Source: Cliona cf. orientalis (lineage: Eukaryota > Porifera > Demospongiae > Clionaida > Clionaidae). Taken from it: 64,000 nucleotides of DNA. The stretch covers positions 8,754,854 through 8,818,853 of the forward strand of contig OZ005689.1 in the NCBI GenBank assembly GCA_963930775.1. Direction: 5' to 3'. Shown piece by piece: positions 20,904-32,202 of this stretch; position 1 is the first letter of the stretch, and the number at the start of each line of letters is the position of its first letter. The position numbers and the translations under genes are program-made. The notes below the pieces were generated by a model. It worked only from the letters and a program-made list of their open reading frames with translations, did no database searches and was not told the origin of the DNA.

Positions 20904-22219
20904 GGGAGTCTAGATTCAATGGAACGTGGAACGGTGGAATGGAATAGTGGAATGTGAAATACTGGAATGGCATTAACGATCCTGTACCGTTTTTACTTGT
21001 ATAAGTGGACCAATTGGGCATGCGCACTAGAAATTGACAGTGGGATGCGAGGCTACCTGCAAGTTGAAAGAGTGCATACCTACCAACCATCCAGCTTTCT
21101 GCTTGATTTCAAGCAAAAATGGTACCCATCCCTCACAAAAATCACTAAATCCCTCATTTTTGTGAGAACCTGCCATGGCCGATATATGCTAATACATTTT
21201 GGAGAAGCTAGTAGCATTTTCAAGCAAAAATGCCCCAAATCAAGCACATTTTATACAAATTTTAAGCACAAGACTATCCACAGGTTGGCAGGTATGAGAG
21301 TGCATCAAAAGGAGCCTGTGCATGTGTTGTTTAATATATTACGCATAGCTATAGCTATCTGACTGACAAATTATTCTTAGCAGTGGAGTAAGCCATATCA
21401 ACCCCTGGCACACCTAGCCTGTGATAGCTAGCTACAGAAGCATTGAATGACTCATCAGCCACCATTGGACCCTGGCTAAAGGAGGAAGGAAGGGGACCAC
21501 ATTCAGAGAGATCAAAGTATGCTATACAGTGGAGAATTATTAAAGGAACCCTTGCACACACATGCACATAGTCACTGTACTGTCATACACTCACACAAAT
21601 TATTAGGACTTGACGGTAGTGAATATTAATAAACAACAATGCATTTTATCAAATACAATACTCAAGTGGTAGTATAATATACTTCATGAATATTTGATCG
21701 ACTATGGCATCCAGCCGAGTGCCACAGGTGACATGATTGTCACCCAGGGAACTAGCATTCTGATAGCTTCTATTATTTTAATAACTTGATGTAATGGGCA
21801 TCATGACCAACAGAACTACCCAGACCTTGATCCCAGACAGTGCCAGGGATATAGCATTCAAGGCCATATGACATGGCAACAAGCTGAGCAACAAATAGGG
21901 GGTAGTACCATATTACGGCAGATATTCTATCTGTACTAGAAGTAGGTCCTGGAGTAGATCTAGATCTATAGCTGATTATCAGCATGTGCTCTGTGCTTTT
22001 GCCTCTCTGAGTCTCTGTTTTTCTGCGAGTTTATATCCCTGACTATTCTTCTCTGTCACCTTTCTGACTCTGCTAAAGCTGAGCTGCATAGTGTGCACGC
22101 TCGAATAGGTTTGGTGTGGTACGGGGTCGTTAGTCATAGTTGCCCATTCCACTATTCCACCGTTCCACCATTCCATTCCACCGTTCCACCGTTCCACTTT
22201 CCAGTGAATCTAGACTCCC
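20904..22219. mobile_element. 1.3-kb element with GGGAGTCTAGATTC ends
   Basis: Ends GGGAGTCTAGATTC and GAATCTAGACTCCC. Next to each end is a mini-satellite of GGAACGGTGGAAT-type units, inverted at the far side. Flanks TACTATTAC and TACTATCAC make a 9-bp target duplication with one mismatch. It carries a nested MITE (21075-21296) and no transposase. It lies directly before the LINE relic. Confidence 0.82.
21075..21296. mobile_element. Nested CATACCTNCCAACC MITE, copy 2
   Basis: 222 bp, inverted relative to 9413-9628, flanked by the 6-bp direct repeat AGAGTG at 21069-21074 and 21297-21302. The interior repeats the AAGCAAAAATG and AAATCCCTCATTTTTG blocks. Confidence 0.88.
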
Positions 22220-22225
22220 TACTAT

Positions 22226-23990
22226 CACTGTTTTGTGCGGGTCATTATATGCTAATAACCCTCCAGACGAGATTCTTTGCAATGAAGATACAATATTATG
22301 TGAGCTTCTGACTGGTTTGGATGTCTCCAAATCTAGTGGCCCAGACGGGATTTCGGCTAAGATGCTCAAATATACTGCAGTAAGCATTACCCCTTCTGTC
22401 ACACAGCTCTTCAACTTGTCCATCAGTAGTGGCAGAGTAGCTACCTAGGGACTGGAAATTATCATCAGTTGTACCTATTCCCAAATCGGGAAGGTCTCAT
22501 TCACCTGACAACTACAGGCCAATATCCTTGCTAAGCATTCTGAGTAAAGTGTTGGAGAAACATATTCATGTCCTAATTTTCAGTCATCTGAAACAGCACC
22601 ATCCACTTTCCGACTCCCAGTGGGGCTTTCAAAATGGTCGGTCTACAGTATCTGCTCTTCTTCTGACCATAAATCACTGGCTGCAGTTAATGGAGTCTGG
22701 TAAGGATATTTGTGCTGTCTTCCTCGAGATCGATCGACTATCGTAAGGCATTTGATAGTGTGCCACATGCACCCCTGATGAGGAAACTGCAGGATATGGA
22801 GTTGCCTACAGATCTTCTAGCGTGGATCTCAGACTACTTAACTTTCAGAAAGCAGCAGGTTATTGTGGATGGAACAACCTCCAGCCAATGTTCAGTCGCC
22901 TCAGGTGTTCCTCAAGGCTCGCGCGGTGCTGGGACCTTTGCTCTTTTCAATCTATTACTGAAGTTAGCATTTCAGCAAACTCTTACCGTGTTCTCTATGC
23001 TGACGATGTTTTGTTGTACCGTGGGATATCGATACCAGAGGAAGATATTCACATGGTGCAGTCAGATAACAACGAGGTGCAAAAGTGGTCTGAAGAACAG
23101 TTATTGCAGATGAATCCAAGCAAATGCAAGTAGCTATATGATTATATATTTCAAAGAAGTGCAGAACAAATCTCAGTGATTGTGTCCTACATCTCAGAGG
23201 AACAACTCTTGGAGAGGTGGAATCCTTCAAGTACCTGGGTGTTCTTCTCCATAAACACTTGACGTGGTCTGAACACATCTGGGCATTTGCAACAAAGCTA
23301 AACAAATTCTTGGATTAATTTACAGACAATTTTATAACCACTCCTCTCCCTTGACGGTGAAGCAGCTTTACTTGAGCCTTGTTCGGCCCCACTTGGAGTA
23401 CGCTTGTCAGCTCTGGGATCCATACACCCAGAACGATGTCAACAAGCTTAAATTTATCCAGAAATTTGCCTTGAAACTCGTTTCTCATCGCTGGGATGCA
23501 GGCTATGAGGAGCTAACTAGGCTGGTAAATGTCCCCATGCTGAGCGAGAGGAGACTACACTTGAAGCTTGTGCAAGTTTACAAGATTCTTCATGGATTGT
23601 GTGACTTTCCCGATGATATTCTACAAATCCAATTGGCACATTCAAGCAGACTGGCCAGGGCACAAACTCTGCACTGTCCCTTTGCACGAACTAACTATTA
23701 TTATAATTCATTTGTCCCCAGTAGCATCAGAGCTTGGAACTCGCTATATAGAGGAGGACCTAGTACTTACCCCAAGTCTCCAGTCATTAATTTTAAGCTG
23801 GCTCTTAAAAGCAACTCAACTTGACTTTTAAACTATTATGTTTAGCTATACCTGTTTTTATATATTCCTTTCTGTCACTGTATTTACACACCAGGGTGCA
23901 CACTCGATTAGCCTTAGTTTAGCATATACTTCTGGCTATTGTGTATCCTTTGCTATTATTAAGAAGCAAGAAATAAAAATAAATTGGTGA
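22226..23990 (+). pseudogene. 5'-truncated CR1/Jockey-like LINE with broken RT
   Basis: RT blocks in order over several frames: LDVSKSSGPDGISAKMLK (22320), VVPIPKSGRSHSPDNYRPIS, LSDSQWGFQNGRSTVSALL, DYRKAFDSVPH, QCSVASGVPQGS, YADDVLLYRG near 22995, and the C-terminal LYLSLVRPHLEYACQLWDP. Stops and frame shifts near 22446, 22735, 22930 and 23133 make it inactive. The 3' end has A-rich AATAAAAATAAATTGG near 23975. It is fused at its left to the right end of the 20904-22219 element. Confidence 0.9.
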
Positions 23991-24364
23991 CATTTACCAC
24001 CAGTTGTTGATCACGAGTAAATCGTTTGAATGCTAGAAGGAAAATATTCTTTTATGACGAGATTCTATATAGCTATCCAAGTTAATTTATTGCCCCATGT
24101 CTCAGTATTTTTATTTGAGTAGCTATAGCTATCATAACATTAATTATTATGCAGCTCTACTGCAACTTGCTGAGCTGATCAGAGATCTAGCTACTTGACC
24201 AGACTAGACCTGGCACTCTCTAAATGGACAGAAACCCCCACCCCATTTTTATTACCAGGGATGTTGTAATTACTTTTCTTTTCGGGCTTTTCCCATGGGT
24301 ATAATATTATATAGTTGGCCACATACCCTAAAAATGTGTACAGACTATATTGGTCGTGGTGGAA
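23991..24364. other. Intergenic, nothing recognised
   Basis: AT-rich sequence between the LINE tail and the palindrome repeat. No frame or repeat stands out. Confidence 0.5.
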
Positions 24365-24935
24365 ATTACGTAAAATGGAAGAAAATCCCATGAGTGACTC
24401 ATGGGAAGGATTTACGTCACCAAACCCATGAGTGACTCATGGGATTGATTTACGTCACTTTTCCCATGAGTCATTCATGGGAAGGATTTACGTCTCTCTT
24501 GAATGGCGTAAATTCCCCGAAAGATAATCTTTTAAAGTTTATATACATGGGGATGATTTACGTACTTTTCATTAAAGAGTAAAACCCCATCTGACTGGTA
24601 GCTATTTAACAAGAAATGCGTAAATCCTCCCCATGTATAGACACACATCCAACAAATTATTAAGGAAGGATTTACTCCATGAGGTGCCCCTATAATTAGG
24701 TGAATTTGATGTAATTCATTCCCATGTGTATAACAAAGGACCAAGGATTTCCAAGCATATGCATAGAAAATTTCATAACAAGAAGTGTGTAAATCCTCCC
24801 CATGTATAGACACACACCAAGCAGTTTTATTAAGGAAGGATTTACGCAGTGAGGAGTTCCTGTAATTAGGTGAAATTGACGTAATTCATTCCCATGTATC
24901 ATCACAAAGGAGCAAGGATTTACAGGATACAACAT
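24365..24935. repeat. Palindrome repeat, copy 2, plus two tandem ~170-bp units
   Basis: 24370-24480 holds three palindromes of the type CCCATGAGTGACTCATGGG spaced by GATTTACGTCA. From 24605 two tandem copies share GTAAATCCTCCCCATGTATA, AAGGAAGGATTTAC and ATTCATTCCCATGT. Inverted with respect to 18170-18410. Confidence 0.85.
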
Positions 24936-25164
24936 TAGTATGCGCAGAAAGCACATTAAACTAATACAATCATTATGGACATCGCCAATTAATCATAGAT
25001 TGAATTAAATAAGCATAATTATTACATTATGACAGGTTTGCTCAATAACATTGTATGGCTTAGTCCGTTGAGCAGGAGAAAAGAGAGAATGGTCGAGTTA
25101 ATCATGCATGTATGCCCATATACTGGGGAATTTTTTGGGGGGGGGGGGGGGGTCCAATTTTATA

Positions 25165-25300
25165 TATGGCATCAAGCAGCTTTGTGAAAATGCCATCTGG
25201 GCTAGTAAATTTGTTGGGATCAAGATCAACACTTCTATCAGGTCATACACCTCAACTTCATTGCAAAGCAGTTCTGAGGGGCAAATATCATGCAGAACCT
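25165..25300 (-). pseudogene. LINE RT relic
   Basis: On the minus strand, with one frame change, it reads SELLCNEVEVYDLIEVL then LDPNKFTSPDGIFTKLL. This lines up with the EILCNED...SKSSGPDGISAKMLK block of the LINE at 22226. A G-run of about 17 (25136-25152) adjoins it. Confidence 0.55.
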
Positions 25301-26424
25301 GGTAGCTAGGTTCAATGGAGTGTTGGCAAGTGGAGGAGATTTGGTGTTGAAGCAATTGGAGAAGAAGTTATATTCAAAAGAGATGCCTTTTACGGTTCAT
25401 TGGAGACTTCTGCACCGTTAGAGAGCAATTTTTTTAAGGATTTCCACTGAGAAGTGATTGAATTATAAGACCTCAACTTGTGAAAGTAGTACTTAGTAGG
25501 CTTTACTAGGATGCAACGTAGCAGTGACTTGATTGATTTCTGGCAGCTCGGTATTTTTAATGCGTTGAAGTGCTCTTAGACCATTTGTTAGTTTTAAACA
25601 ATTTGCGCCATCTGATTGCCTAAATGATGGACTTGGTAGCTAAGCCTGAGTCAGTTTCATCTTGCTCGTAGGATAGCTAGACCAGGGGATACACTCCACC
25701 ATCAATCACTTCCAGGAATCTAGCTTTCCAATTGGACCAGCGGATATTCATTTCTCTTGAAGTAAATAGCATGTCCCAGTCAATCTCATCAAGATGTTCA
25801 CAAGCGCTTTCGAATTAAATAGTGAAACTGTATCACAAATATTACTAGCTATCATGATTTTTAGATGCACTATCTATAGACCTAGCCTGTTGTGCGCATG
25901 AGCAGAAAGTTCATGGCCTGCATTCAACGGTAGGCAATATTGATAATTACTTTTCTCGATTATTCCAGCATAATAATATTTACCTTAGTAATTACCTCTA
26001 TAGACACATTGAAACAAAACTTGCCATCATAAGTTTAGAGAAGCGAAACATGATGGACCACACTAAACTATTACTAAATGCACCATGCATGTCCACTGCG
26101 CGTGCATGCATGCCTGTATAGACTACTAATGCCCTATGTCAATCTTCGATACCCATATATTTATTATTTTTTCTGATAGCTAATCGCTCTGATTGGCATT
26201 AATTTTTATGCAACGACATTAATTTTTCCTCCTTGAATGTGAATCTGTCAACGAGAGTGGATATCTTAGCTAATTTGAGGACAATAGAATGACAGTCACA
26301 GCTAGTGGTAATGATGAGCAGGATATAGCTACCCACTGATGAAGATGATTCTAAAGAAGAGGGTGGGAGCAATGTCTTATTAATGAAGGCGCCAACTAAG
26401 AATAGTTATATGAACAATTTCAAT
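25301..26424. other. Intergenic, nothing recognised
   Basis: No domain-bearing frame on either strand and no repeat shared with the rest of the window. Confidence 0.5.
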
Positions 26425-26560
26425 CAGAGAAGTCCATGGATGGGACCAAACTAGAGAAGGCCATGAATGGGAACACCTCAGAAGGCTGTGGATGGGAGTC
26501 CACCAGAGAAGGCCATGCATGGATGGGTACACACCAAAGATTCTGAAGGCATTGGACGGG
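26425..26560 (+). repeat. Degenerate mini-satellite, ~30-bp units
   Basis: About four units of the form AGAGAAGGCCATGGATGGGA, with variable spacing. Confidence 0.7.
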
Positions 26561-26994
26561 TACGATAATATATATGGCTTAGAAAGGCGACCACAAAGAA
26601 CGCCTTAGGTTGGAACAACCTAAAAAACCTCATGAAACAAGAGAGGCTATTCAGAGACACTATGTATACAAATCAATTAGAGATTGAAAAAAGACCCATT
26701 GATATTAAGGCAAATCAAGAATGGAGTCATGAGAATGTACCGGGTATGTGTGTGGGGTAGCTATGTGATATTATAAAGGTTTTCTATCAGTGAAGACAAA
26801 AAGGCTGTGGGTAACCGGTTGCAACTGTAATTTGCCCACGTTAGTTTCGCAGTACATGTGTAAGAGCAACGATAATTATGAACGACTGCTCATTTTATTA
26901 ATATTAATTGCCATATTATACTCTTGACTAACAATAAAATGTACATTATAGTTCATGTAATTATTGTTGGGCGTAAATGGCTACATACTGCCAT

Positions 26995-28010
26995 ATGTAA
27001 GGATTTTTCTCTTGTGTAAGGATTTTTTTAAGGACACTTGTCACTGGGACTCTTGTCTCATAGCCCCATTGTATACATGTAGCTACAACAACTATGTATG
27101 TGTAAGGAAATTTCAGTTGTGTAAGGATTTTCACCATACATGTAGATAGCTATGAACCCCATACTACCAACACAGAGAATAATTACAATAATATGTAAGG
27201 CTTTTTCTCTTGTGTAAGACTTTTTGAGGGCACATGGGCGCTCCTATCTGTCCCTACACAGCCCCCACTGAACATGGAAATAATGTGTAAGGATTTTTCT
27301 CTTGTGTAAGACTTTTTGAGGGCACATGGGCGCTCCTATCTGTCCCTGCACAGCCCCACTGAACATGGAAATAATGTGTAAGGATTTTTCTCTTGTGTAA
27401 GACTTTTTGAGGGCACATGGGCGCTCCTATCTGTCCCTGCACAGCCCCACTGAACATGGAAATAATGTGTAAGGATTTTTCTTTTGTGTAAGACTTTTTG
27501 AGGGCACATGGGCGCTCCTATCTGTCCCTGCACAGCCCCACTGAACATAGAAATAATGTGTAAGGATTTTTCTCTTGTGTAAGACTTTTTGAGGGCACAT
27601 GGGCGCTCCTATCTGTCCCTGCACAGCCCCACTGAACATGGAAATAATGTGTAAGGATTTTTCTTTTGTGTAAGACTTTTTGAGGGCACATGGGCGCTCC
27701 TATCTGTCCCTGCACAGCCCCACTGAACATGGAAATAATGTGTAAGGATTTTTCTCTTGTGTAAGACTTTTTGAGGGCACATGGGCGCTCCTATCTGTCC
27801 CTGCACAGCCCCACTGAACATGGAAATAATGTGTAAGGATTTTTCTCTTGTGTAAGATTTTTTAAGGGCACATGGGCACTTCTAGCCATCTCAATACTAC
27901 ATTGTCTAGCTAAGGACTTTTCTCTTGTGTATATAAGATTTTTGAAGGGATACATATAAAACTTACGGAGGGCACAATCATATATACAGAAGTGTAAGGA
28001 TGTTTTTCCT
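26995..28010 (+). repeat. 91-bp tandem array with degenerate edges
   Basis: Seven near-identical units start at 27194, 27286, 27377, 27468, 27559, 27650 and 27741. A diverged unit begins at 27832, and looser TGTAAGGATTTTTCTCTTG blocks extend the array on both sides. Units differ by single bases. 91 is not a multiple of three and each frame closes within about 70 codons, so the array is not coding. Confidence 0.95.
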
Positions 28011-28345
28011 GTGAATAGGTTCTGAACATATTATTATGCACTCATAAATATTTTATACTAGTAATGTATGATTATCGCTCTTGCATGTTACAGTAATGAG
28101 CTCGAGGACATGCCCGAACTACTGGCTCAGTATAGCTATATTAGTAAACTTAGAGAAGAAAATTTTAATGATGGAGCTATTTTGTTGCAATAGCATCTCA
28201 ACTCTAAATACAAAATTTAATATTTCTCTACTTCTGGCATTACTTGCATACTCCACCCAGAATCAGAAAACGCAAATGTGTGATTATATCGGGGTTTAGG
28301 TTCCGATAAACAGTTGGATACGAGGGGTTTGGGTTTCGGCTACGG

Positions 28346-28520
28346 TTGGTGACGAGGGTTAGTATTATAGTGGCAAGGTGTACAATGTATAAATTTGGCA
28401 AAAAACGGCATCCATCAGTGGCGAGCTGGGTGGCTGAGCAGACTAGGGCTTGGGCTGGTGGTACGGTGGTTATGGATCGATTCGAAATCTGCTTAATCTA
28501 TGAATTTTTTTCTTTCTCTC
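28346..28520 (+). repeat. SINE-like repeat, copy 1
   Basis: GAGGGTTAGTATTATAG, GGCAAAAAACGGCATCCA and GGCGAGCTGGGT recur at 58460-58565, where GGTTCGAATCG (a B-box) follows. Probably tRNA-derived. Confidence 0.6.
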
Positions 28521-28984
28521 ACTTTCGAAAAATTTCTAATTTTTTGGCAGGCTTAGTTGCCGGTACTCGAAGTGCAAAATTTCCGGTACTGGTGCCAGGA
28601 CTGACATGTAGACACAGCCTATTGTAAGATCCTGCAATCAAAGAAAGTCACTCTAAATTCAGACTGTCGTTGCTTCCACTGAACCTATACAAAGTAAGAT
28701 TTCCTTTATGTCGTGCTTACCAAAACATGAGCTTTCCGACACCTGTTTGGCAGAGGATAGGGCAGAGTTTTTGCAAAATAAATGAAATGTGTAGAAAATT
28801 TTACCCTATCCTATACATTTCCTACATGCATGCATGAAATCTGTCTAGTGTTCTAGCTTGCGGTTCATAATAATTATTATTAGACTGTTTCATTTGTAGT
28901 TATGTCAAGAACCATGTGTGTTTTCTTCCTGCATTCGACGTATTTACTTCATTTTTTATTGCAAATATTTCACTTGCCCGTAAC

Positions 28985-29075
28985 CATAATTAAGTTCTGT
29001 GACAATACGCACACCAGTTCGAATCCTACCTGGACCCATTTTTTTCCAATTTTTTTCATTGATGCTGTGGAAGAT
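28985..29075 (+). repeat. tRNA-derived SINE relic
   Basis: CCAGTTCGAATCCTACC resembles a pol III B-box and is followed by TTTTTTTCCAATTTTTTTC and GATGCT. The same tail follows the B-box at 36650-36725. The A-box half is missing here. Confidence 0.55.
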
Positions 29076-29365
29076 TGTCTACATGAAATTGTATTTTACA
29101 AGATTCAAGTATCTATATAGGCAAAGCCATGGCACATTGTGGTCAGTAGATACTGTAACAATTATGAAGCTATAATATTATGCAAAAACATTAAAATGAC
29201 CAGTGCATAGGTAATCATCAACAAGATTTCTTCACAGATAGAGGCTAATATTATGAGTCAGTTTCAATTATAGTAATAAATGGCCAGCCTAATGCAAATT
29301 AATAACTATGAACGCTTATAGGATGCGGTTAGTTTTTTGTAAAATGCAGAGTTTGCACTATAATT

Positions 29366-29800
29366 ATTAAGGACTGGCACATCGACTATCAGAGATTGCT
29401 GGATGATCTACACAATCCATCACTGGAAGCTATATACGTATACAAGAGGAGCCATAATCAGACTTTGCTTCATGACATTGTATAAACTTATCGATAATAC
29501 TGAACACACAAATTCTTCCCACAAGCCAGAGAAGTTGTCCACACAATTCATTCTACTCTACGAGTCACTCAAAACAGCTAGAGAATATAGCTAGCTAATT
29601 ATTTATTAACATGCCATATTCCTCACAGTATTCAAATTCTTACTTCCCCGAAACCATCACTGACTGGAAAAACCCTCCAGCATCCATTGTATCATGTTAT
29701 AATATTGTTAGCTTTAAATGTCAACTATATACAAGTTTATGTTATTTTATTCTTTATACATTAAGTATTAGCTATTTGCAATGCATGCTATTTTGAACGT
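29366..29800 (+). pseudogene. 3' end relic of a LINE ORF
   Basis: TRGAIIRLCFMTLYKLIDNT and, in a later frame, NSYFPETITDWKNPPASIV followed by SFK. This is the usual C-terminal tail of CR1/L2-type ORF2. Stops and frame changes are present. No RT core is left. Confidence 0.55.
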
Positions 29801-30049
29801 TAATTAATTTTAATAATTATGGGAACTATCAAGCATCATGTACTAGCTACAAGGTGAATCAAATTCTCTCAATGACATGTCAAAACTCTACTTTTGAGCT
29901 ATCGATCCATTTTCATGCCCGTGATAAAAATTATATCCTCAAGTGCCCCAAAATTTACTTAGCTATATAGCTAATTAGTGCATGCGATATACAATTAATA
30001 TTTGCGAAACTTTGGACCGACACGGTAATGTTCGGTACTAACCTTGGGC
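29801..30049. other. AT-rich, nothing recognised
   Basis: Between the LINE relic and the signal-like ORF. No frame or repeat seen. Confidence 0.5.
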
Positions 30050-30391
30050 GGAGATAGCGGGGAGTGCTGACGCAAAAAAGAGCAGGGCTTCCAATGGAAC
30101 TCGGAAAAATTTGTGAGAAACCGGAGAAATATCACTACCAGGAGCGCCGAGGATGAGCAACATCTTCGATCCTTGAAATTTACAGGATGTGTCACGTTTA
30201 TACTTCAACATGGTAGGGTAGGACAGCAGAATAACTAGGAGTCTGGTGGATTGAGGCGTAATCGCAGCGAGGGCGAAACGAAGTGAGCCCTGACGAGGAC
30301 GAGGATGAGGATGGTACTTCCTCCGCATTTCGTGCGCTGAAGGGGTTAACGTGAGGTCAAAGGTCGCGGGACTTCTTGGTACATAGTGCAA
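30050..30391 (-). CDS. ORF with a signal-like hydrophobic end and a splice donor
   Basis: The minus strand is open and ends VPLEALLFFASALPAISAQG followed by GTTAGT, phase 1 like the other leader exons here. No downstream exon was found, and part of the frame (30338-30378) is a repeat shared with 11608-11665. Could be chance. Kept as a weak candidate for a first exon. Confidence 0.25.
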
Positions 30392-30396
30392 TTTTA

Positions 30397-31141
30397 CACA
30401 CTAAATAGAAAAAAAAAATAAGCAAATTAAATAAATAATATCATTATTGGAGCTCTGGGCAGAATCTAAGGATACAAATTTATATTGGCATGCAGAGCAT
30501 AGGCGGCAGAAGCATATTGAATGTGAGGGGGCCAAGACGTGAAACGACGCGCGCGCAAAAATTTAATCCACGCCCACTAATTAGCGATACCGCGTCCGTG
30601 AAATTGAAGAAACAATGATGGACAAAAGGCAAAAAAAAAGTCGATTTCAAGGAGAGCAGCAATGAAACTAGCATGTTTTTGATTCAAAACTGATGGAAGG
30701 CTATTGCAAACTGGTAAATTCACACGTTTATTGTTTTATTGCTTAGCACAAGGCAAAAGTGGGTGTCAGCCTTGAAAAAGTGGGGGGGGGGGGGATGGCC
30801 TCCCCCCCCCCCGGCCCCTCCGTTTCCGCCGCCTATGATGCACACGGAGTGGCATGAATCTAGAAAGATGACAATGCCGGATTTTTTTTATTCATAGCGC
30901 TCCCTACAATATCGGATTGCACAGGGAAGCCATACATTTGCAATGTTTTATGCGCATGCGCTACGTGAAAGGGGGGGGGGATACCCGTTTTGTACGCGCA
31001 TATATTGCGCTGATGACCTTTACCCGATTTGATCAAAATTACTTTTGACGGTATAGGCTGCCTGCTCGCATTGAATGGCTCTACTATGCATCCAGCTCAA
31101 CTATGTGGAGGTTTCTGGGCATTTTTTTTCCTGCTTAGTGT
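30397..31141 (+). mobile_element. Array-family unit A, split by a nested MITE
   Basis: Starts CACTAAATAGAAAAAAA and ends CTGCTTAGTG. The body matches the 33.6-50.2 kb units (GCATACATTTGCAATG, ATGCATCCAGCTCAACTATG with TGG). The CATAGGCG MITE at 30498-30837 interrupts it near the usual GGGCACGCAGAATGG position. Confidence 0.82.
30498..30837. mobile_element. Nested CATAGGCG MITE, copy 2
   Basis: Ends CATAGGCGGCAG and GCCGCCTATG, inverted relative to 10849-11201. It contains G/C homopolymer runs and the GACGCGCGCGC block. Flanks GCATGCAGAG and GCACACGGAG look like a diverged target duplication. Confidence 0.82.
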
Positions 31142-31289
31142 GATTAAGCCTATAATTATGCTTCGATGTAATATAATTATGCTGAAATGAGAAAAGATCT
31201 ATATACATGCCAGTATGCGCTATACCGTGCACTAACCTTTTATATGAATCCCGTTATGTACCGAGAAACCCGGGCGCGCCTCCCTCACT

Positions 31290-31330
31290 CTCTTACCACT
31301 GAGCTACTGAACCTGGATGGCAGAGGCAGC
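31290..31330 (-). repeat. tRNA-like A-box half, minus strand
   Basis: On the minus strand TAGCTCAGTGGTAAGAG reads as a tRNA D-arm/A-box, without a matching anticodon arm. It sits head-to-head with the fuller tRNA-like unit at 31413. Confidence 0.5.
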
Positions 31331-31412
31331 CTACACTTCTAAGAGGAGAGAAGTTTAGCCTTGATTTGAATGAGGCCCTATAGGGAAATACCATCACCCT
31401 ACACTCCACCGC

Positions 31413-31494
31413 CATCTGCGTGCAATAGCTCAGTGGCAAGAATGTCTGATTAGTAATCAGAAGGTCCCGAGTTCGAATCTCGGCTGGAATCTGG
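31413..31494 (+). tRNA. tRNA-Thr(AGT)-like pseudogene or SINE head
   Basis: D-arm TAGCTCAGTGGCAAGA, anticodon arm TCTGA-TTAGTAA-TCAGA (anticodon AGT) and T-arm CCGAG-TTCGAAT-CTCGG are all intact. The acceptor stem does not pair: the seven bases before the D-arm do not match CTGGAAT after the T-arm. So a tRNA-derived SINE or pseudogene is more likely than a working tRNA. Confidence 0.5.
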
Positions 31495-31862
31495 ATATCT
31501 AAATACTCGGGCTGACCACTCAGATGCCTGCTCTTCGTTTTTAATAAATTGTTATGATCGCCAGCCTCATAAAGATCTATAGCATCTGGTTGGTCAGAAC
31601 GCATGGTAGGGACAACCCCAACCGTTTATTGAACAAGAAGAGTGGGCCTCTGATTTGTCGGCCTGCATACCAGTAGCCACACAATATTAGTGGTGACGTG
31701 GAGTGATCTGATTGGGCTGCACTCCTGGCTGCAGCGGTACAAGTCACGTATAGGCATGACACCAGACCCTTCCTCCCTCTTGCGAAGGGGCTGGCCCGCC
31801 AGACTACTCTCCAGACACCACATTTCAAGAGCCATTTGTGCTGAGTCAGCAGAGCAATTGAC

Positions 31863-31925
31863 TTTTAAGGTACCATTAAATTTCGTGGGCGTGAGCGTGA
31901 GGATTGGCTAATTCAATTAGCGAAT
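31863..31925 (+). repeat. Module shared with 49405-49470
   Basis: TTAAGGTACCATTAAATT, CGTGGGCGTGAGCGTGAGG and TTGGCTAATTCAATTAGCG are the same at both places apart from one base. Here the Merlin element follows after about 20 bp. Confidence 0.85.
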
Positions 31926-32125
31926 CAGGTTAGGTTTACTTTTAGATACTACCGCCGTCGGAATTTCACAGCTTTACAGCACTACATTAACACTTCCTGC
32001 AACTGCGCATGACAACACGCCCTTTCAATTAATTACTGATTTACTGCGCATACCATCGCGCGCAGGTTGTTGTCATTAATTATATTTCATCTCTGAAATA
32101 ATAAAAAAAAAGCGGGAATGTAGGC

Positions 32126-32135
32126 TATATATAGG
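32126..32135 (+). promoter_or_regulatory. TATA box of the Merlin transposase
   Basis: TATATATAGG lies 68 bp upstream of the transposase ATG, within the element. Confidence 0.55.
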
Positions 32136-32202
32136 GGGGTGCATCAACATCCATCACAAAATTCAATCACAATCTTCTCCTATCAACTATCCTCAACCAG
32201 TT

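Noticed and set aside
27254-27821. Overlapping ~70-aa minus-strand frames of repeated sequence
   Set aside because: They are the 91-bp repeat read in one frame. 91 is not divisible by three, so every frame closes after about two units.
27194-27900. CRISPR-like appearance of direct repeats
   Set aside because: Units are contiguous without unique spacers and the genome is eukaryotic.
31293-31604. 103-aa minus-strand frame with IRTRDLLITNQTFLPLSY
   Set aside because: This peptide is the antisense translation of the tRNA-like unit at 31413-31494, a known annotation artefact.
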